Shown here piece by piece: positions 6,718 through 11,831 of a stretch of 11,831 bases of DNA. Origin of the DNA: Gallionellaceae bacterium UBA6222 (lineage in GTDB: Bacteria; Pseudomonadota; Gammaproteobacteria; Burkholderiales; Gallionellaceae); the NCBI GenBank assembly GCA_002421915.1, contig DISA01000026.1, positions 5,243 through 17,073 of the forward strand, read 5' to 3'. Below the pieces are notes generated by a model, which searched no databases, was not told the DNA's origin, and saw only the letters and a program-made list of their open reading frames with translations. The position numbers were made by a program, and so were the translations under genes. Each line of letters starts with the position of its first letter. Within the stretch, counting starts at the first letter, position 1.

Positions 6718-9594
6718 ATGAATGCGCCCGATGGCAAACCCTATCTGCAGGCGATGCGGGATTCTTCCGCACTGTTCGGCGGCAACAACGTCTTTGTTGA
6801 AAGTCTGTATGAAGATTATCTGAAGGATGTGGGCAATGTGGCACCTGCATGGCGCGCCCTGTTCGACCAGTGGCAGGCTGCCGGTGCGCAACCGGATGTT
6901 GCCCACACCCCGATCCGCCGGCATTTTCTGCAAACCCCTCCGCCCGTTGCAGCCCCTGCCGCAGCCCCCAGTTCGGAGGTGATGCGCAAACAGGCATCCG
7001 TGCTGCAGCTGATCAATGCACATCGTTTTCTCGGGTTGCATGTGGCTGATCTTGATCCGCTGAAGCGGAATCCTCCCCCCGAAGTGGTCGAACTGAATCC
7101 GGCCTACTACGACCTGACCGAGACGGATATGGAGCACGCGTTCAATACCGGCTCGCTGGTGGGGGGCGCGCGCATGACCTTGCGCGAGATATTGCAACGC
7201 TTGCGGCGTATTTACTGCTCCACCATCGGCGCGGAGTACATGTATCTTTCCAGCGTGCCGCAGAAACGCTGGATCCAGGCACGGCTTGAGGGTGCGGGCG
7301 GCATCATCACCTATCCCGCAGAGATCCAGAAACGCATCCTTGAGCGTCTGACGGCTGCGGAGGGACTGGAGCGTTACCTGCATACAAAATATGTCGGGCA
7401 AAAACGGTTCTCGCTGGAAGGCGGCGACACCTTGATCCCGCTGCTTGACCATTTGTTACAACGTGCCGGGGCGCAAGGTGTGAAAGAGACTGTGATCGGG
7501 ATGGCGCACCGCGGACGGTTGAACGTGCTGGTCAACACGCTGGGCAAATTGCCGAGTGAGCTGTTTGCCGAGTTCGAAGGGGTGCATAAGGAGCATCTCG
7601 GTTCGGGTGACGTGAAGTATCACCAGGGATACTCTTCCGACATTGATACCCCGGGGGGGGCAATGCACCTCACTCTGGCCTTCAATCCATCGCATCTGGA
7701 AATCGTCAACCCGGTGGTGGAAGGCTCAGTGCGCGCACGCCAGCATCGCCGCCGAGACCTCAATGGCAAGCAGGTATTGCCCGTTCTGCTGCATGGTGAT
7801 GCGGCATTCGCCGGGCAGGGGGTGAATCAGGAAACATTGAATTTGGCGCAGACCCGCGGCTACCGCACAGGCGGCACCGTGCATATCGTGATCAACAACC
7901 AGATCGGTTTTACCACTTCCGACCCGCGTGATGCCCGCTCTTCCCGGCACTGCACCGATGTGGCGAAAATGGTTGAAGCTCCAATTTTCCATGTGAATGC
8001 AGATGACCCGGAGGCGGTGCTGCGGGTTACCGAGATCGCACTCGACTACCGCATGCAGTTCGGCAAGGATGTGGTGGTGGATATGGTGTGTTTCCGCAAG
8101 CTGGGGCACAACGAGCAGGACGAACCGATGGTCACGCAACCATTGATGTACGGCAAGGTCAGGCGTCATCCGGGCACACGCACACTGTACGCGCGGCACT
8201 TGGCGGAGCAGGGTGTGTTGACGGCGGATGAGGCGGAAGCCAAGGTGGCGGCTTACCGCGGAGCAATGGATGCGGGGCAGAATCCGGTGCAGCAGGTGCT
8301 AACCCATTTCAAGGATCAATACGCGGTAAGCTGGTCAAAATTTGTCGGGGATATTCCCTGGGCCACTGCGGCGGATACACGATTGCCACCGGCGAGATTG
8401 CAGCAATTGGCCGAGCGGCTGACGGCCGTGCCGGCGAATTTTGAGCTGCATCCGCGCGTCGAGAAAATCATTGCCGACCGTGCAGCCATGGGCAGGGGCG
8501 AGTTACCGCTGGATTGGGGTATGGCGGAAAATCTGGCCTATGCCAGCCTGCTGACTGAAGGTTATCCCATTCGCTTATCCGGCGAGGACTGTGGGCGCGG
8601 CACTTTCTTTCACCGTCACGCGGTGTGGCATGACCAGAAGCGGGAACGGTGGGATTATGGCGATTACATTCCGCTCCAACACATCGCGCCCGAACAAGCC
8701 GATTTTGCGGTGATCGACTCCATCCTGTCGGAGGAGGCCGTGCTTGGATTTGAATACGGGTACGCCACCGCCGAACCCGACACCCTGACCATCTGGGAAG
8801 CGCAATTCGGTGACTTCGCCAATGGCGCGCAGGTCGTCATCGACCAGTTCATATCTTCCGGCGAGGCCAAGTGGGGCCGCTTGTGCGGTTTGACCATGTT
8901 GCTGCCGCATGGCTACGAGGGGCAGGGGCCGGAACACTCATCCGGGCGCATTGAACGCTATCTGCAACTTTGTGCCGACTACAACATTCAGGTTTGTGTT
9001 CCCTCCAATGCCGCGCAAATTTTTCATCTGTTGCGCCGACAGATGTTGCGTCCCTACCGCAGGCCGCTGGTCGTCTTCACACCAAAGAGTCTGTTGCGCA
9101 GCAAGGATGCTTCATCACCCGTCGGCGATTTTACCGACGGGGTATTCCAACCGGTGATCCCTGAAGTTGAAACACTCGACGGCGGCAAGGTTCGCCGTAT
9201 CATCGCCTGTAGCGGCAAGGTCTATTACGATTTGGTCAAGGGGCGCCAGGAACGCGCTATCGACAACATGGCAATCATCCGGCTGGAACAGTTGTACCCC
9301 TTCCCGCACGATGATTTTGCCGCGCAAATCGCCGCCTATCCGAATGCCACCGAAGTGGTCTGGTGCCAGGAAGAGCCGGGCAACCAGGGCGCGTGGCATC
9401 GCATCCAGCATTATTTATTGCGCCATCTGCGCCAGGGCATGCGTCTGGGTTACGCCTTGCGCCCGTCTTCCGCTTCACCTGCCGCAGGTTATATGTCCGT
9501 CCATCTCGAACAACAAAAAGCAGTGATTGAGGCTGCCTTCCGCCCCGATCTCGATGTCAAGAAAAAGCCAGGAGTCCGCCATGAGCATCATTGA
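6718..9594 (+). CDS. sucA: 2-oxoglutarate dehydrogenase E1 component
   Basis: SucA is the thiamine diphosphate-dependent E1 of the 2-oxoglutarate dehydrogenase complex; it decarboxylates 2-oxoglutarate and succinylates the lipoyl group of SucB. The 958 residues are slightly longer than E. coli (933), partly through a Pro/Ala-rich linker at about 73-84. The N-terminal E2-binding segment (SSALFGGNN...YEDYL, 17-34) is present. GMAHRGRLNVL (261-271) holds active-site H264, and YHQGYSSD (301-308) holds H302. The cofactor segment GDAAFAGQGVNQETLN (360-375) followed by INNQIGFTT (392-400) is intact. FRKLGHNEQDEP (459-470) and the transketolase-like domain with GFEYGYA (677-683) follow. Its last 14 nt overlap sucB. 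A run of eight G (7653-7660) encodes the normal PGG and does not break the frame. Confidence 0.97.
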   Translation: MNAPDGKPYLQAMRDSSALFGGNNVFVESLYEDYLKDVGNVAPAWRALFDQWQAAGAQPDVAHTPIRRHFLQTPPPVAAPAAAPSSEVMRKQASVLQLINAHRFLGLHVADLDPLKRNPPPEVVELNPAYYDLTETDMEHAFNTGSLVGGARMTLREILQRLRRIYCSTIGAEYMYLSSVPQKRWIQARLEGAGGIITYPAEIQKRILERLTAAEGLERYLHTKYVGQKRFSLEGGDTLIPLLDHLLQRAGAQGVKETVIGMAHRGRLNVLVNTLGKLPSELFAEFEGVHKEHLGSGDVKYHQGYSSDIDTPGGAMHLTLAFNPSHLEIVNPVVEGSVRARQHRRRDLNGKQVLPVLLHGDAAFAGQGVNQETLNLAQTRGYRTGGTVHIVINNQIGFTTSDPRDARSSRHCTDVAKMVEAPIFHVNADDPEAVLRVTEIALDYRMQFGKDVVVDMVCFRKLGHNEQDEPMVTQPLMYGKVRRHPGTRTLYARHLAEQGVLTADEAEAKVAAYRGAMDAGQNPVQQVLTHFKDQYAVSWSKFVGDIPWATAADTRLPPARLQQLAERLTAVPANFELHPRVEKIIADRAAMGRGELPLDWGMAENLAYASLLTEGYPIRLSGEDCGRGTFFHRHAVWHDQKRERWDYGDYIPLQHIAPEQADFAVIDSILSEEAVLGFEYGYATAEPDTLTIWEAQFGDFANGAQVVIDQFISSGEAKWGRLCGLTMLLPHGYEGQGPEHSSGRIERYLQLCADYNIQVCVPSNAAQIFHLLRRQMLRPYRRPLVVFTPKSLLRSKDASSPVGDFTDGVFQPVIPEVETLDGGKVRRIIACSGKVYYDLVKGRQERAIDNMAIIRLEQLYPFPHDDFAAQIAAYPNATEVVWCQEEPGNQGAWHRIQHYLLRHLRQGMRLGYALRPSSASPAAGYMSVHLEQQKAVIEAAFRPDLDVKKKPGVRHEHH
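7653..7660 (+). repeat. G8 homopolymer tract inside sucA
   Basis: Eight consecutive G follow four C, forming CCCCGGGG plus four more G. The codons read T-P-G-G-A, which is the expected family sequence, so the length as given is in frame. Such a tract can slip during replication or sequencing. Confidence 0.9.
9570..9574 (+). promoter_or_regulatory. Ribosome binding site fixing the sucB start
   Basis: AGGAG lies 6 nt before the ATG at 9581, within the last codons of sucA. It decides for this start over an in-frame ATG at 9527, since the lipoyl domain begins directly with MSIIEVKVP. Confidence 0.85.
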
Positions 9595-10780
9595 AGTGAA
9601 AGTCCCGCAACTGTCCGAATCGGTCTCCGAGGCCACCCTGCTGACCTGGCACAAAAAAGCCGGTGATGCGGTGAGCGAAGGCGAGAATCTGATCGACGTC
9701 GAAACCGACAAGGTCGTACTCGAATTGCCGGCGATCAAAAGCGGTATTTTGCGCAAGATTATCAAGGGTGATGGCTCACAGGTGGGTAGCGGTGAAATTA
9801 TCGCGGAGATCGATACGGAGGCCGCTGCCCAAACCAGTCAAACCACTTCCCCACCCGCTGTCACAGAGGCGGTTCCCGCACCCGCCGTAACCGTGCCGAC
9901 TGTTGCCGCCCAGGCAACCCCGTCCGCGCGCAAACTGGCGCATGCACTGGAAATTGATCCCGGACAAATACAGGGTAGTGGCAAGCATGGCTTGGTGACG
10001 AAAGAAGATGTGCGTGGCACCGTGCAAAAAAATAGTGGTGACAACCCGGTGCAATCAATGCCGGCGGTTGCGCCAGGTGAACGCATTGAACAACGCGTGC
10101 CGATGACGCGCATCCGCCAGCGGATTGCCGAACGTTTGCTGCAATCGCAGGCAAACGCCGCCATTCTCACCACCTTCAACGAAGTCAACATGCAGCCTGT
10201 GATGGAACTGCGCAGCCGCTACAAGGACAGATTCGAGAAGAAGCACGGCGTCAAACTCGGCTTCTCATCCTTCTTCGTCAAGGCGGCCGTGCATGCCCTG
10301 AAGCAGTTTCCCATCGTCAACGCCTCGGTCGATGGCACGGATGTGATCTACCACGGCTTCTTCGATGTCGGCATGGCGATCGGCAGCGAGCGCGGTCTGG
10401 TCGTGCCGATCCTGCGCGATGCCGACCGGATGTTGCTGGCCGACATCGAAAAGCGTATCGCCGATTTCGCCGCACGCGCCAAGGACGGCAAGATCACCAT
10501 GGAAGAACTGACCGGCGGCACTTTCTCCATCACCAACGGCGGCGTATTCGGTTCCATGCTTTCCACCCCCATCATCAATCCGCCGCAAAGCGCCATCCTC
10601 GGCATCCATGCCACCAAGGACCGTCCCGTGGCGGAGAACGGCCAGGTCGTCATCCGCCCGATGAATTATCTTGCGCTATCCTACGACCACCGCATCATCG
10701 ACGGGCGCGAAGCCGTGCAGTTCCTTGTCGCAATCAAGGAGTTCCTGGAAAACCCGGGGCTGGTGCTGCTGGATCTGTGA
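9581..10780 (+). CDS. sucB: 2-oxoglutarate dehydrogenase E2 component (dihydrolipoamide succinyltransferase)
   Basis: SucB (OdhB) forms the core of the 2-oxoglutarate dehydrogenase complex and transfers succinyl groups to CoA. With the start at 9581 it has 399 residues. The domain order is normal. There is one lipoyl domain (1-78) with the lipoylated lysine K44 in ETDKVVLE. An Ala/Pro/Thr-rich linker follows (81-112). The peripheral subunit-binding domain (about 114-147) starts PSARKLAHAL. The catalytic acyltransferase domain (about 168-399) contains H370 and D374 in DHRIIDG. The subunit-binding domain implies an E1/E3 partner, yet no E3 gene follows. The stop codon shares one base with the next gene. 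Confidence 0.97.
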   Translation: MSIIEVKVPQLSESVSEATLLTWHKKAGDAVSEGENLIDVETDKVVLELPAIKSGILRKIIKGDGSQVGSGEIIAEIDTEAAAQTSQTTSPPAVTEAVPAPAVTVPTVAAQATPSARKLAHALEIDPGQIQGSGKHGLVTKEDVRGTVQKNSGDNPVQSMPAVAPGERIEQRVPMTRIRQRIAERLLQSQANAAILTTFNEVNMQPVMELRSRYKDRFEKKHGVKLGFSSFFVKAAVHALKQFPIVNASVDGTDVIYHGFFDVGMAIGSERGLVVPILRDADRMLLADIEKRIADFAARAKDGKITMEELTGGTFSITNGGVFGSMLSTPIINPPQSAILGIHATKDRPVAENGQVVIRPMNYLALSYDHRIIDGREAVQFLVAIKEFLENPGLVLLDL

Positions 10781-11775
10781 TGAACAACTTTCGTGCCTAT
10801 CGCATCTTTGATGAAGGCGGCAAGTCGCAGGGGCGCTTTGTCGAGTTGACGCTGGATGATCTCGATCCAGGGGATGTGCTGATTCGCACTGCTTATTCCG
10901 GCGTCAATTACAAGGATGCGCTGGCCGCCACCGGGGCGGGCAAGGTGATCAGGCGTTTCCCCTGTGTGGGTGGCGTGGATGTCGCCGGAGTGGTGGAAGA
11001 ATCGTCCGATATACGCTTCAAGGCAGGAGATGAGGTGCTGGTGACCGGCTACGACATGGGTGTGGCGCACGATGGGGGGTTTGCCGAGTATGTGCGGGTG
11101 CCGGCGGATTGGGTGGTGCCCCTGCCGCAGGGGTTGTCACTGTTCGATGCGATGGCGCTTGGCACTGCCGGCTTTACCGCTGCCCTTGCCATCCATCGCC
11201 TGGAGCAGAACGAGCTGACGCCGGATAGCGGTAAAGTAATTGTGACTGGCGCCACCGGTGGGGTATCCGGTTTGGCCATTCAGATGCTGGCACAGCTTGG
11301 TTATCACGTAGTGGCACTGACCGGCAAGGAACACGAAGGTGCCTACCTGGAATCGCTCGGTGCACGCGAGATTTTGCTGCGCAGTGCGGTCGATTTGAAC
11401 AGTACGCGCCCGCTGGAAAAAGCGCAGTGGGCCGGTGCACTGGATGCGGTGGGCGGTGCAACGCTGGCTTGGCTGACGCGCAGCATGCAGCAGGACGGTG
11501 TCATCGCCAGTTTTGGCAATGCCGGCGGCGCCGAATTAAATACATCGGTGTTCCCTTTTATCCTGCGCGGGGTCAAGCTGCTGGGGGTGGATTCGGCGGC
11601 GACGAAGATGCCGTTGCGCAAGATGATCTGGCAGCGGCTGGCCAACGATCTGCGTCCGCTGCACCTGCACGACATGATACGGTGCGTACCCTTGGCCGAC
11701 TTGGCACAAGTATTTCCGGCGATGATTGCGGGGCAGTCCCGCGGCCGCACTGTGGTGGAAATCGCAGCAGGTTGA
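10780..11775 (+). CDS. acuI: AcuI/YhdH-family NADPH-dependent oxidoreductase (possible acrylyl-CoA reductase)
   Basis: This is a 331-residue medium-chain dehydrogenase/reductase of the quinone oxidoreductase branch, without the zinc-binding cysteines of alcohol dehydrogenases. Diagnostic segments are YSGVNYKDALA (39-49), VGGVDVAGVVE, GYDMGVAHDGGFAEYV, GTAGFTAALAI and the nucleotide-binding loop VTGATGGVSG. The pattern YLESLGAREIL and the phrase ALDAVGG fit the YhdH/AcuI/YhfP group. Characterised AcuI proteins reduce acrylyl-CoA to propionyl-CoA; E. coli YhdH is its close relative, and the substrate here is not proven. ATG at 10780 overlaps the sucB stop by one base (TGATGA), implying translational coupling; a GTG at 10777 would add one residue. 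No strong ribosome site is visible. The gene occupies the place where lpd often follows sucB. Confidence 0.85.
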   Translation: MNNFRAYRIFDEGGKSQGRFVELTLDDLDPGDVLIRTAYSGVNYKDALAATGAGKVIRRFPCVGGVDVAGVVEESSDIRFKAGDEVLVTGYDMGVAHDGGFAEYVRVPADWVVPLPQGLSLFDAMALGTAGFTAALAIHRLEQNELTPDSGKVIVTGATGGVSGLAIQMLAQLGYHVVALTGKEHEGAYLESLGAREILLRSAVDLNSTRPLEKAQWAGALDAVGGATLAWLTRSMQQDGVIASFGNAGGAELNTSVFPFILRGVKLLGVDSAATKMPLRKMIWQRLANDLRPLHLHDMIRCVPLADLAQVFPAMIAGQSRGRTVVEIAAG

Positions 11776-11787
11776 ACACCCCGCCGC

Positions 11788-11793
11788 TATAAT
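11788..11793 (+). promoter_or_regulatory. -10 box of the tRNA-Leu promoter
   Basis: TATAAT is a perfect -10 hexamer ending 13 bp before the mature tRNA start. The bases after it, GCGCGCC, form a G/C-rich discriminator as in stable RNA promoters under stringent control. No clear -35 is present at 16-18 bp; TTGAAC at 11772-11777 is only 10 bp upstream and so too close. Confidence 0.6.
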
Positions 11794-11806
11794 GCGCGCC
11801 TCCCAC

Positions 11807-11831
11807 GCGGAAGTGGCGGAATTGGTAGACG
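11807..11831 (+). tRNA. tRNA-Leu, 5' part only
   Basis: The last 25 nt match the 5' end of bacterial leucine tRNAs: acceptor strand GCGGAAG, then TGGCGGAATTGGTAGACG with the D-stem and the GG of the D-loop. E. coli tRNA-Leu(CAG) begins almost identically. The anticodon, variable arm and 3' end lie beyond the window, so the isoacceptor is unknown. It is 31 bp downstream of the AcuI-like gene on the same strand. Confidence 0.88.

Noticed and set aside
6505..7452. 315-codon open frame antisense to the gltA/sucA junction
   Set aside because: It spans two well-supported genes on the other strand and shows no recognisable domain.
9527..9580. Upstream in-frame start for sucB adding 18 residues
   Set aside because: The lipoyl domain starts at MSIIEVKVP and AGGAG lies 6 nt before the ATG at 9581.
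11772..11793. TTGAAC and TATAAT as a full promoter pair
   Set aside because: The spacer is only 10 bp, too short for sigma-70; TTGAAC also overlaps the stop codon and is probably chance.
1..11831. Search for CRISPR arrays, insertion sequences, phage genes or a defence system
   Set aside because: No repeat-spacer pattern, transposase, terminal inverted repeats or accessory-type proteins were seen; nearly all bases belong to housekeeping genes.

Overview
The window is a compact central-metabolism locus, most likely from a betaproteobacterium. The evidence is the gene order mdh / sdhCDAB-sdhE-gltA-sucA-sucB, the proteobacterial 327-residue malate dehydrogenase, a type II citrate synthase, an E. 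coli-like four-subunit succinate dehydrogenase, and moderately high GC with mostly GC-rich third codon positions. A family such as Gallionellaceae or another Nitrosomonadales group is a guess; the genus cannot be fixed by eye.

Left part (1-1771, minus strand): mdh is followed downstream by the first 239 codons of a MEMO-family (AmmeMemoRadiSam system protein B) gene that runs off the left edge. This second gene is easy to miss because it has no stop codon in the window. Its N-terminal linker carries an extra stretch reading NPLPEG, encoded by a G/C-rich hairpin repeat of the CCCTCTCCCGG...GAGGG type. It looks like a repeat inserted in frame into a conserved protein.

Middle (1772-1948): a 177-bp divergent control region between mdh and sdhC. 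It holds three spaced ATACTT motifs on the mdh side, the first overlapping a plausible -10 box. On the sdhC side it holds CGCCA/TGGCG repeats, one of which overlaps the sdhC ribosome binding site. No regulator gene lies between the two.

Right part (1949-11775, plus strand): nine genes in one direction, with gaps of at most 16 bp or overlaps of 1-14 bp: sdhC, sdhD, sdhA, sdhB, sdhE, gltA, sucA, sucB and an AcuI/YhdH-type NADPH-dependent reductase. Together they give citrate synthase, the E1 and E2 parts of 2-oxoglutarate dehydrogenase, complete succinate dehydrogenase (complex II) with its flavinylation factor, and, across the divergent region, malate dehydrogenase. The dihydrolipoamide dehydrogenase (E3) that often follows sucB is not here; the AcuI-like gene takes that place. 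Nearly all catalytic and cofactor residues expected of these families are present, so the enzymes should be functional.

The window ends 25 nt into a tRNA-Leu gene with a perfect TATAAT -10 box just upstream. I saw no insertion sequence, CRISPR array, rRNA, riboswitch or convincing factor-independent terminator, and no gene-free stretch longer than 177 bp. The window is mainly ordinary housekeeping DNA; the unusual points are the in-frame repeat in the MEMO gene, the repeat-rich divergent region, and the AcuI-like gene in the position where lpd might be expected.
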